The notes under the pieces: model-generated
Told to the model about the DNA's origin: nothing
Database searches by the model: none
The model's input: only the letters and a program-made list of their open reading frames with translations
Position numbers and translations under genes: made by a program
Assembly: GCA_020848855.1 (NCBI GenBank)
Contig: JADLHH010000314.1
Span: 1 to 18,446 of the forward strand
Source of the DNA: Anaerolineae bacterium
GTDB lineage: Bacteria > Chloroflexota > Anaerolineae > Aggregatilineales > Phototrophicaceae
Length of the DNA stretch: 18,446 bases
Reading direction: 5' to 3'
In this document: positions 8,033-14,487 of the stretch, piece by piece
Position numbering within the stretch: position 1 is the stretch's first letter
Layout: every line of letters begins with the position of its first letter

Positions 8033-8473
8033 ATGTCCTATGCAGACCTGCTGATCGGCATCCTGATTATCGTGCTGCTGGCGCTCGCCGCTTACCACGC
8101 CCTGACACCGCACGCGCCGGGTCGCCGGCTGTGGCGCAGCGCGCACGGCGACGTTATCGCGATTGGCGAGCGCCAGCGGAACGCCGGTGTGCTGCAGGGC
8201 AGCGGGACGAGCACCAGCGACCCGCGGCAACTGGCGGTGGGCAGCTACCGTATAGACTACCAGTTCGATACACTCACACGGCTGGCGCTGCTCGGCGCGG
8301 GCGATGACGAAACACTGGTGATTACCAGCGGGGCGGGCAGCACGAGCGTCGAGATCATCGTCTCAGGGCGCTACCAATTTCGCGTGGAACCGAAGGATGA
8401 GAAAGCATCGTGGCGAATCGCGTGTTATCCCATAGGCACTTCAAGCCAGCCGGCAGACGGATTGCCGGCGTAG
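8033..8473 (+). CDS. Small single-TM protein of unknown function
   Basis: A 146-residue protein with one hydrophobic segment at about residues 6-24 (LLIGILIIVLLALAAY), directly after a very short N-terminus, so it is probably anchored with the remainder either outside or inside; the sparse positive charge does not decide this. Residues 30-135 look beta-rich, with alternating hydrophobic strands (SYRIDYQFD, LVITSGAG, VEIIVSGRYQFRVEP), a small beta-sandwich pattern. The ATG at 8033 is preferred to the GTG at 8027. The binding site is weak (TAGTGAG just before). It lies 51 bases after the glycosidase stop, and its 3' end overlaps the next gene's preferred start by 64 bases. I do not recognise the family. 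Confidence 0.68.
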   Translation: MSYADLLIGILIIVLLALAAYHALTPHAPGRRLWRSAHGDVIAIGERQRNAGVLQGSGTSTSDPRQLAVGSYRIDYQFDTLTRLALLGAGDDETLVITSGAGSTSVEIIVSGRYQFRVEPKDEKASWRIACYPIGTSSQPADGLPA

Positions 8474-9270
8474 TCGGGTTTCGAATGCCGGCGTACGCGC
8501 TGGTACTCGCGCTGCTGGTTACGCTGGCGGGAGGCGGCGTTACGGCGCAGGGCAATACGCCTTCCCTGCCGGACGTGACGCTGCTCGGCTCCGGGCAGCG
8601 CGGCTTCATCGCCTACGGCGAGACCGTCACCGGCGCTATCGAGCGCAGCGAAGCCGGCAGCGATGTGTCCTCGATTTCCTACGTCGGGCACAACGGTGCG
8701 AACCGGGTGCAGGGCGATTTCGACGTGTGGTACTTCAACCCCGCCGCGGGCGATAACGCGGTTATCACCGTGACGGCGGGCGACGGCGACCTCGTGCCGA
8801 CGCTGCTCATCATCCGTGACGTGACGCCGGATGAACGAATTCCCACTGTCTCCGGCATGGATTACAACCTCGATGGCGACGCGACCGCCGGAGTCTGCCT
8901 TCGCTCAATCTGGGGAGCCGCGCCGGTGGGTATCATCGTCTTCCGCCCAGACGACACCGAGCAGACCGGGGGCTACACGCTGACGCTCGAAAAAGCCGGG
9001 GACGAGGCGGCATTGACCAGTGGCTCGCCGACAGCGGTGTGCAAGGTCGGCACGTTCGTCAGCACCAACGGCAACTACCGCGTCAACATCCGCACAGGTC
9101 CTGGGTTGAGCTTTCGCGCAATCGGGCAAATGCAGCCCAACGGAGCCTACCTGTATATGAACGGCTACGACGGATGGTCGCATATTCAATTCTGGTCGGG
9201 CGACCAACTCGCCGATGGCTACGTCAAAGACACGTTCATCCATATCACCGGCAGCCTGGATGGCGAGTGA
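8410..9270 (+). CDS. Secreted protein with PPC-like region and C-terminal SH3b domain
   Basis: With the GTG at 8410 the product is 286 residues. GGATGAGA nine bases upstream supports this start. It gives an N-terminus rich in Arg, Lys and His (RRIAGVVGFR) before the hydrophobic core MPAYALVLALLVTLAGGG and a TAQG cleavage-like site. A start at the ATG 8485 would leave a signal peptide with no positive charge. Residues about 60-195 resemble a pre-peptidase C-terminal (PPC) beta-sandwich, with FDVWYFNPAAGDNAVITVTAG and the Asp-rich DYNLDGD. Residues about 211-283 are an SH3b domain: YRVNIRTGPGLSFRAIGQM, GWSHIQF and GYVKDTF are its usual strands. SH3b domains often bind peptidoglycan or peptides. 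No catalytic domain is present, so an adhesive or scaffold role at the envelope is most likely. Confidence 0.85.
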   Translation: MANRVLSHRHFKPAGRRIAGVVGFRMPAYALVLALLVTLAGGGVTAQGNTPSLPDVTLLGSGQRGFIAYGETVTGAIERSEAGSDVSSISYVGHNGANRVQGDFDVWYFNPAAGDNAVITVTAGDGDLVPTLLIIRDVTPDERIPTVSGMDYNLDGDATAGVCLRSIWGAAPVGIIVFRPDDTEQTGGYTLTLEKAGDEAALTSGSPTAVCKVGTFVSTNGNYRVNIRTGPGLSFRAIGQMQPNGAYLYMNGYDGWSHIQFWSGDQLADGYVKDTFIHITGSLDGE

Positions 9271-9284
9271 TCGTTCAGTGTTTC

Positions 9285-9290
9285 GATAAT
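9285..9290 (+). promoter_or_regulatory. Candidate -10 element before the VTT-family gene
   Basis: GATAAT lies 23 bases before the ATG at 9314, inside the palindrome TCGATAATCGA. No clear -35 is present. A role is only suggested by position. Confidence 0.3.
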
Positions 9291-9313
9291 CGAGTCGTGG
9301 GAATATTTCGCGC

Positions 9314-10006
9314 ATGTCCGAGCAAACCAAATCCCTGCGGGCGCTGATCCCCGGCGCTATCGCCTTCGTGGTCGTGACAGGTGCGCTGCTGATCGCTGTC
9401 AACCAGCTTGGCGTGGATGGGATTCGGCAGGCGATTGAGAGCGCCGGACCATTCGCGCCGCTGGTGTACATTTTCGTCAAGGCGGTGACGTACACCGTCG
9501 CGCCGATCAGCAGCGGACCGATCCAGTTGTTCGCCGGGGTGCTGTTCGGGTTGATCCCCGGCACACTGTACACGCTGCTGGGCGAGCTGATCGGCGGGAG
9601 CATCAACTTCTGGCTGGCGCGGCGCTTCGGGCGGGCCGTTGTGACTCGACTGGTCGGCGCGGACGGCATGGCGCTCGTCGACAAATTCGTCAACCAGATC
9701 GTCGACTGGAAGACGCTGATCTACGCGCGGCTGTTCCTGTTCTCGATTTACGACTTCATCAGCTACGCGGTCGGCTTCTCGAAGCTGCGCTATCGCACCT
9801 ACCTGATCATTTCGGCGGTCGTCGGCGTAATCCCGACGTTCGTGGCGGCGCTGCTCGGCACGGCGCTGACCGATGAGCGCAGCACTTTAGTCGCCATCTA
9901 CGGCATCGTCGCCATCCTCAGCATCGTGCCGCTGGTGTTTCAGAAGCGCATCCGCCGCTGGCTCAAGCTGGATCGGACAGAAACCGAGCGCACGACCGAC
10001 AGTTAA
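9314..10006 (+). CDS. TVP38/TMEM64 (VTT/DedA-like) family membrane protein
   Basis: A 230-residue polytopic membrane protein with the VTT signature. The first transmembrane segment is at about residues 12-32. The conserved core begins FAPLVYIFVKAVTYTVAPI, with re-entrant-loop-like LFAGVLFGLIPGTLYTLLGELIGG, the hallmark SINFWLARRFGR, then LIYARLFLFSIYDFISYAVGFSKLRY and a final pair of segments. The tail is basic (KRIRRWLK) and cytoplasmic. Members of this superfamily have been linked to lipid scrambling and undecaprenyl-phosphate transport, which would fit the envelope genes upstream, but the substrate cannot be read here. The ribosome binding site is weak (GTGGGAAT). The gap from the SH3b gene is 43 bases. 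A large inverted repeat with a T run follows and may end transcription. Confidence 0.92.
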   Translation: MSEQTKSLRALIPGAIAFVVVTGALLIAVNQLGVDGIRQAIESAGPFAPLVYIFVKAVTYTVAPISSGPIQLFAGVLFGLIPGTLYTLLGELIGGSINFWLARRFGRAVVTRLVGADGMALVDKFVNQIVDWKTLIYARLFLFSIYDFISYAVGFSKLRYRTYLIISAVVGVIPTFVAALLGTALTDERSTLVAIYGIVAILSIVPLVFQKRIRRWLKLDRTETERTTDS

Positions 10007-10012
10007 AGATTC

Positions 10013-10104
10013 AACGCAAAGACGCAAAGCGAAAAAGAAAGACGCAAAGGTAGGTCTTTTCTCAGAATCCTTTGCGACCTTTGCGCCTTTGCGTTAAGTT
10101 TTTT
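10013..10104. repeat. GCAAAG inverted repeat, possible terminator after the VTT gene
   Basis: The left arm at 10013-10029 reads AACGCAAAGACGCAAAG; the right arm at 10079-10095 is its reverse complement with one mismatch in 17. ACGCAAAG occurs three times on the left (10014, 10022, 10042) and CTTTGCG three times on the right, so several pairings are possible. The right arm is followed by six T (10099-10104), which gives a rho-independent terminator shape on the plus strand. Low-complexity GCAAAG blocks of this kind are known as dispersed repeats in many environmental bacteria; that comparison is from memory. Confidence 0.7.
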
Positions 10105-10128
10105 CACTTATTTCAGGAGAAAACAGTC

Positions 10129-11094
10129 ATGGTGCGCAAGTTCATCATCGACACCGACACCGCATCCGACGACGCCGTCGCCCTGGTCATGGCGCTGCGC
10201 TGGCACGACGTGGAAGTCGAGGCGATCACGGTCGTTGCCGGCAACGTGCCGGTCGAAATGGGCGCGCGCAACGCGCTGTACACGGCGCAGATGTGCGGCA
10301 GCCGTGCCCCGGTCTACATCGGGGCGGCGCGCCCGCTGGTGCGCGAATACGAGAACGCCACCTGGTTTCACGGGCGCGACGGTATGGGCGATATGAATTA
10401 CCCCGCCCCGGAACGCGCGCCGGAAGCCAAACATGCTGTCGATGCGATCATCGACACGGTGAAGGCGAACCCCGGCATCGAAATGGTGACGCTCGCGCCG
10501 CTGACCAACGTGGCGCTGGCGCTCAGCCGCGCGCCGGAAATCGCCGGGATGGTGAGCCGCTGCGTCGTCATGGGCGGCGCGGCGTGTACGGTCGGTAACG
10601 TCACCCCGGCGGCGGAATACAATGTCTGGTGCGACCCGGAAGCGGCGCGCATCGTGTTCCGCTCCGGCATGGCAATCGAGATGGTCGGCTGGGAACTGGC
10701 GCGGCGCGAGGCGAACATCATGCCGGACGAGATGGCGCACATTCGCGGCTTCGGCACGCCGCTGGCGCACTTCGCCCTCGACTGCAACCGCCGCGCCTTC
10801 GAAGCCGGACAGGAACAGTCAGGCGATCCGGGGCTGGGGCTGTGCGACCCGGTAGCGATGGCGGTCGCGCTCGACCCGGCAGTCGCAGCGCGCACGAGCA
10901 GGCATTACGTCGACGTGGAAGTGCAGGGTGAACTGACGCGCGGTATGACGGTAGTCGATGCGCTGGGCGTGGCGAGCGACGAGCGCAACCGCGACCTGTG
11001 GCAGCCGCTGGTGCGGCGCGAGCCGAACGTGACCGTGTGCTGGGGAATCGACATCCCGCGCTGGAAAGAGATGCTGTACAGCGTGCTGCGGTAG
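10129..11094 (+). CDS. Inosine-uridine-type nucleoside hydrolase, Cys-type (group III-like)
   Basis: This enzyme hydrolyses the N-glycosidic bond of ribonucleosides to base plus ribose in nucleoside salvage. The 321-residue product has the family length. The calcium-binding Asp cluster is at D8, D10, D14 and D15 in IDTDTASDD. The ribose-binding block is AEYNVWCDPEAA, with E163, N165 and D169. The metal-ligand Asp is D240 in LCDPVAMAV. The residue before it, catalytic His in group I enzymes such as that of Crithidia, is Cys239 here, the feature described for group III. AGGAGA at 10115-10120 with an eight-base gap fixes the start at 10129; an upstream frame through the repeat is not coding. It ends before a palindromic repeat, convergent with acpS. 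Substrate preference is unknown. Confidence 0.93.
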   Translation: MVRKFIIDTDTASDDAVALVMALRWHDVEVEAITVVAGNVPVEMGARNALYTAQMCGSRAPVYIGAARPLVREYENATWFHGRDGMGDMNYPAPERAPEAKHAVDAIIDTVKANPGIEMVTLAPLTNVALALSRAPEIAGMVSRCVVMGGAACTVGNVTPAAEYNVWCDPEAARIVFRSGMAIEMVGWELARREANIMPDEMAHIRGFGTPLAHFALDCNRRAFEAGQEQSGDPGLGLCDPVAMAVALDPAVAARTSRHYVDVEVQGELTRGMTVVDALGVASDERNRDLWQPLVRREPNVTVCWGIDIPRWKEMLYSVLR

Positions 11095-11103
11095 ACCAAT
11101 AAC

Positions 11104-11142
11104 AGGGCGCACAGCCATGCGCCCTACACAAACCGCTTGTGT
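11104..11142. repeat. Double-hairpin palindromic repeat between convergent genes
   Basis: AGGGCGCA at 11104-11111 and TGCGCCCT at 11118-11125 form a perfect 8-base stem with a six-base loop. ACACAA at 11126-11131 and TTGTGT at 11137-11142 form a second stem. It lies between the nucleoside hydrolase stop and the acpS stop. The core is shared with 13144-13161. It could act as a bidirectional terminator or as a REP-like dispersed repeat. Confidence 0.75.
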
Positions 11143-11149
11143 GATATGT

Positions 11150-11509
11150 TTACAGCGCGACGGCGACCGCGCTGGCGGTGGTGTGGGTGTGCGTCAGGCT
11201 GATGTCCCACTGGGTGATGCCGAGCGCCAGCGCTACCCGCTGCGCTTCGTTGTGCAGGATCAGCAGCGGGCGACCGTGCTCGTCGCCGCGAATCTCGATG
11301 TCGCGCCAGCCGACCGCGCCAATGCCCGTGCCGAGCGCTTTGGCGACGGCTTCCTTGCCCGCCAGCCGCGCCGCCAGCCGGTGGGACTGATCCGCGCAGT
11401 CGCCGCGCTCGCCGGGCGTGAAGAAGCGGTTAAGGAAGCGCTCGCCGAAGCGGGCGATGCCGTCCTCGACCCGGCTGATCTCGATGCTGTCGATGCCGCA
11501 GCGCAGCAT
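11150..11509 (-). CDS. acpS: Holo-[acyl-carrier-protein] synthase
   Basis: AcpS transfers 4'-phosphopantetheine from coenzyme A to the serine of apo-ACP, activating fatty acid synthesis. The 119-residue length is typical. MLRCGIDSIEISRV carries the Mg-binding Asp, and LAGKEAVAKALGTGIG holds the family signature with the second acidic ligand. The C-terminal ISLTHTHTTASAVAV is the usual end of the fold, although His-Thr-His-Thr is slightly unusual compared with the common SHS/SHT form. The start at 11509 follows a good -10 box on the minus strand about 50 bases upstream. It is divergent from the aldehyde dehydrogenase, with the two starts 74 bases apart, and convergent with the nucleoside hydrolase. 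Confidence 0.95.
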   Translation of the reverse strand: MLRCGIDSIEISRVEDGIARFGERFLNRFFTPGERGDCADQSHRLAARLAGKEAVAKALGTGIGAVGWRDIEIRGDEHGRPLLILHNEAQRVALALGITQWDISLTHTHTTASAVAVAL

Positions 11510-11531
11510 GTCGCCTCTTGACTCAGTTACT

Positions 11532-11552
11532 GATTCGATTCAGAATCAAATC
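11532..11552. promoter_or_regulatory. 21-base quasi-palindrome, candidate operator
   Basis: GATTCGATTC at 11532-11541, one central A, then GAATCAAATC at 11543-11552: 9 of 10 positions pair. It lies in the 74-base gap between the divergent acpS and dehydrogenase genes, just downstream of the acpS -10 box. Its length and symmetry fit a dimeric repressor site, but no regulator gene is nearby. Confidence 0.45.
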
Positions 11553-11560
11553 GCTGTTTG

Positions 11561-11590
11561 ATTATAACAACTGGATAAATGAAATGACAG
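11561..11590 (-). promoter_or_regulatory. Candidate acpS promoter
   Basis: On the minus strand TATAAT (plus 11566-11561) is a perfect -10 box. CTGTCA (plus 11590-11585) matches 4 of 6 bases of the -35 consensus with an 18-base spacer. The acpS start is 51 bases downstream. The -35 overlaps the start codon of the divergent dehydrogenase. A plus-strand TATAAC at 11563-11568 could serve that gene, which would leave a leader of under ten bases. Confidence 0.55.
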
Positions 11591-13095
11591 TCGCGGAACC
11601 CGTGAACGTCGTTAGCGCGCAGCATATCGCCGTGAAGAATCCGGTCACCGGCGAGACCATCGGCGCGCTGGCAGTGATGGGTCGCGCCGAGGTGGAAGCG
11701 GCGGTCAAACGCGCGCGCGCCGCCCAGCCCGCCTGGGCGCAGACCCCGGTACGGACGCGGGCGCGGCTGCTGCGCGACTGGACGGACGCCGTCTGGAAAG
11801 ACCGCGAGCAGACGATGGCGGTGATCCGCCGCGAGACGGGTAAATCCCTGTCGAGCGCTTTTGTCGAGGTCGCCGCGCTCGACAACATCACCAACCATTT
11901 CGCCCAGCAGGGACCGAAAATCCTGCGGCGGCAGAAGCGCCGCGCCCTGTTCCCGATCATCGAGCGGGCACGGGTTTATTATCACCCCTACGGCGTCGTC
12001 GGGTTCATTACCCCCTGGAACTACCCGCACCTGAATGCGCTCGGCGACCTCGTCCCGGCATTGATCGCCGGGAACGCGGTCGTGCTCAAGCCGAGCGAGA
12101 TCACGCCGTACACGGCGCTGTACGGCGTCGAAATGATGCACCAGGTCGGCATCCCGCGCGACGTGATACAGGTGGGGACCGGCGACGGCACAACCGGCGC
12201 AGCGCTGGTCGATTTCGTGGACTACATTTCGGTGACCGGCAGCACGGCGACCGGGCGCAAGGTGGCGCAGCGGGCGGGCGAACGGATGATCCCCTACAGC
12301 CTCGAACTCGGCGGCAAAGACCCACTGATCGTCCTGAACGACGCCGACCTGGACGCGGCGGTGGTCGGCACGCTGCGCTCGGCGCTGGAAAATGCCGGAC
12401 AAGCCTGCGTCAGCGTCGAGCGGGTGTACGTGTAAGCGGGTATATACGATGCCTTCATCGCGCGGATCGTCGAAGTGAGCCAGCAGGTCACGCTGAGCGC
12501 AGCCGACGATTACACCGTGTGCATGGGCTGCATGACCAACGAGCGCGAACTGCTGCGCACCGAAGCGCACATCCACGACGCGGTCGAGAAAGGCGCGCGC
12601 GTGCTGTCCGGCGGCAGGCGCCGCCCCGACCTGGGGGCGCTGTTCTTCGAGCCGGCGATTCTGGTCGATGTCGACCACACCATGAAGGCGATGACCGAGG
12701 AAACGTTCGGTCCCATCGTGTCGATCATGCGCGTGCGCGACGCCGACGAAGCGATCCGGCTGGCGAACGACAGCGAGTACGGCTTGTCCGCCAGCATCTA
12801 CACCCGCAACCTGAAGCGTGGGGAACAGCTCGCCCAGCGCATCCACTCCGGTGATGTATCGATCAACCGCCCGCTGATGATCTTCGGCACGCCATCCCTG
12901 CCGATGGGCGGCGTGAAGAACAGCGGCATCGGGCGGCGCAACGGCGCGGAAGGTCTCCTGCGTTTCGTGCGCACGCAGTCGATCCTGATCGACAACCTGT
13001 TTCTGACGCCGCCGTCGCTGACGTTCACCGATTCGCTGTCGGTGAGGGCGTTCAAGGCGATGCGGGCGATCCGGCGCGTCGTGCCGTTCATCTAA
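11584..13095 (+). pseudogene. Aldehyde dehydrogenase (possibly succinate-semialdehyde type) with an in-frame TAA
   Basis: NAD(P)-dependent aldehyde dehydrogenase, about 503 codons. MTVAEPVNVVSAQHIAVKNP opens it. GFITPWNYPHLNALGDLVPA and VVLKPSEITPY bind the cofactor. The catalytic pair is E241 in LELGGKDP and Cys275 in NAGQACVSVERVYV. TAA at 12433-12435 (codon 284) then stops the frame. The remainder continues in the same frame (AGIYDAFIARIVE) through EETFGPIVSIMRV, MGGVKNSGIGRR and LLRFVRTQSI to the natural stop at 13095. Both halves are otherwise undamaged. The truncated product would lack the C-terminal catalytic and oligomerisation parts and should be inactive. A single-base change or base-call error explains it. 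The C-terminus resembles GabD2-like enzymes, which is weak support for that substrate. The start has no good ribosome binding site. Confidence 0.9.
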
Positions 13096-13103
13096 TACCC
13101 ATT

Positions 13104-13184
13104 TCACCACAGAGACCGCAAAGAACACAGAGAAAAAGACGGAGGCGCACAGCCGTGCGCCACTACGCGATTCGTGTGTGGTGA
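13104..13184. repeat. Composite palindromic repeat between convergent genes
   Basis: Outer 8-base arms TCACCACA (13104-13111) and TGTGGTGA (13177-13184) enclose a block of the CACAGAG...AACACAGAG type, and then an inner hairpin, GGCGCAC (13144-13150) with GTGCGCC (13155-13161). The inner core matches the repeat at 11104-11125. A T-run (13187-13191) follows on the plus strand. It fills most of the gap between the dehydrogenase and the YihY-family gene. It could be a short non-autonomous element or a terminator array. Confidence 0.65.
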
Positions 13185-13189
13185 GGTTT

Positions 13190-14302
13190 TTAGCGTGTGG
13201 ATTTCTGGTCAGAGCTGATGAGCATCCCCAGCACGAACGTGGCGACCGCCGCGCAGATGCCGAGAACGATCATGCCGAGACGCGGTTCGGGCGGCGGCTC
13301 CTCGAAAGGCGTGAGCCGCTGATGCTCAACCATCGTCTGGCGGGCTTCGGGCGTATCAGTCCTGGGCGCAGCCAGCTTCTGCACGGTCTTGGTGCGCGGA
13401 ATCCCCTGCCGGATGCGGTCGGTCTCGCTCAGCTTAACCGCATTTTCGCTCGGTATGATGCGCGACCCATAGGTGCGGGCATAGACCTGCGTGAACTCCG
13501 CGCCGAACAGCAATATCTGCGCCGAATAGTTGATCCACAGCAGCAGCACGACGAACGACCCCGCCGCGCCGTATGCCGTGCCGATGGTGCTGTTGCCGAG
13601 ATACAGCCCGATCAGCAGCTTGCCGATGTTGAACAGCAGCGACGTGACCGCCGCGCCCATCCATACGTCGCGCCACGAAATCTGCGCGTCGGGCAGCACC
13701 TTGTAGATCACGGAGAACAGCAGCGTGATGACGCCAAACGAGATCACGAAGTTGATCAACTGAAGCACAAACTGCGGCGGGGCGACCTGCACGGTGACGA
13801 GATTGCCGACGGCAGAGGCAGCGGCGCTGACCACCAGCGAGACCAGCAGCAGAAAGCCGATCCCCAGCACCATCGTGAACGAGATGAAGCGCTGGCGGAT
13901 GATCGACAGGATGCCTTGACCCGGCTTGGGCGCAACTTCCCAGATGGTGTCGAGCGCGTCCTGAAGCTGCCCGAACAGACCGGCAGCGCCGAGCAGCAGC
14001 GTCACCAGCCCGATCAGTGTCGCGATGATGCCGGTATCGGGACGGTGAAAATTGACCAGCATTTCCTGAATCGCGCCTGCCGCCTGCCTGCCGACCAGAC
14101 CCTGTATCTGCAACTGAATATGCCCCTGCACAGCGTCATCGCCGAAGACGATACCGGCAATCGAAACCACGATGATCAGCAGCGGAGCGATAGAAAACGC
14201 CGTGTAGTATGCCAGCGCCGCCGCCAGACGCGGGGCTTTGTCCTCGTTCCATTCGCTGAATGTGTCTTTCAACAGCCGGAAGATGACTTTCAAGCCGGAC
14301 AT
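13190..14302 (-). CDS. YihY/BrkB (UPF0761) family inner membrane protein
   Basis: The 370-residue product has the family hallmark RLAAALAYYTAFSIAPLLII at the first transmembrane segment (about residues 25-53), followed by segments near 91-112, 138-160, 178-200, 215-236 and 247-268. GLFGQLQDALDTIWEV and WMGAAVTSLLFNIGK are other family blocks. Unlike the shorter members, it has a soluble charged tail (about 280-335) and a seventh hydrophobic segment near residues 338-358. The biochemical role is not established; an early annotation as ribonuclease BN was withdrawn. GGAGC a few bases upstream supports the start at 14302. It diverges from the CpaF-like ATPase and ends inside a palindromic repeat. 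Confidence 0.93.
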   Translation of the reverse strand: MSGLKVIFRLLKDTFSEWNEDKAPRLAAALAYYTAFSIAPLLIIVVSIAGIVFGDDAVQGHIQLQIQGLVGRQAAGAIQEMLVNFHRPDTGIIATLIGLVTLLLGAAGLFGQLQDALDTIWEVAPKPGQGILSIIRQRFISFTMVLGIGFLLLVSLVVSAAASAVGNLVTVQVAPPQFVLQLINFVISFGVITLLFSVIYKVLPDAQISWRDVWMGAAVTSLLFNIGKLLIGLYLGNSTIGTAYGAAGSFVVLLLWINYSAQILLFGAEFTQVYARTYGSRIIPSENAVKLSETDRIRQGIPRTKTVQKLAAPRTDTPEARQTMVEHQRLTPFEEPPPEPRLGMIVLGICAAVATFVLGMLISSDQKSTR

Positions 14303-14346
14303 GGGCTGCTCCGATGAGACTTATAAATTAAATTCGTAATTAAGCA

Positions 14347-14355
14347 AGTATAGCA
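14347..14355 (-). promoter_or_regulatory. Candidate extended -10 promoter of the YihY-family gene
   Basis: Read on the minus strand this is TGCTATACT, an extended -10 form with 5 of 6 consensus bases, 44 bases upstream of the start at 14302. It lies beside the AT-rich stretch 14319-14348, which also offers a second weaker box (TATAAG). CCGATGAG occurs twice in the gap (14311-14318, 14393-14400). Confidence 0.45.
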
Positions 14356-14487
14356 CGAAAATTGTCGCCGCCCGCGACGCGCGGCTGAGAAGCCGATGAG
14401 TCTCAAAAGAATTAACGCGCCGTCCTGTTCTCTGCAGCGAAAATGCCCATACACTGAAGGTATTGAAAACCACCAGCGAGAAATGCC

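Noticed and set aside
10013..10095. A CRISPR array
   Set aside because: The repeats are 8 bases, irregularly spaced and in both orientations, with no spacers of even length and no cas genes nearby.
12421..12480. A frameshift in the dehydrogenase
   Set aside because: The segments before and after the stop are in the same frame, and the expected sequence resumes at the next codon, so only a nonsense codon is needed.
11527..13128. A 533-codon open frame on the minus strand across the whole aldehyde dehydrogenase
   Set aside because: It is antisense to a gene with clear family motifs, and its composition (Arg, His, Asp, Gln rich) is that of a GC-codon shadow. It also runs through the divergent promoter gap.
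13178..14317. A 379-codon plus-strand open frame
   Set aside because: It is exactly antisense to the YihY-family gene, has no binding site, and has a His/Gln/Arg/Asp-rich shadow composition.
14311..14400. CCGATGAG direct repeats as an attachment site
   Set aside because: Only 8 bases match, 82 bases apart, with no integrase or mobile gene nearby. Chance is adequate.
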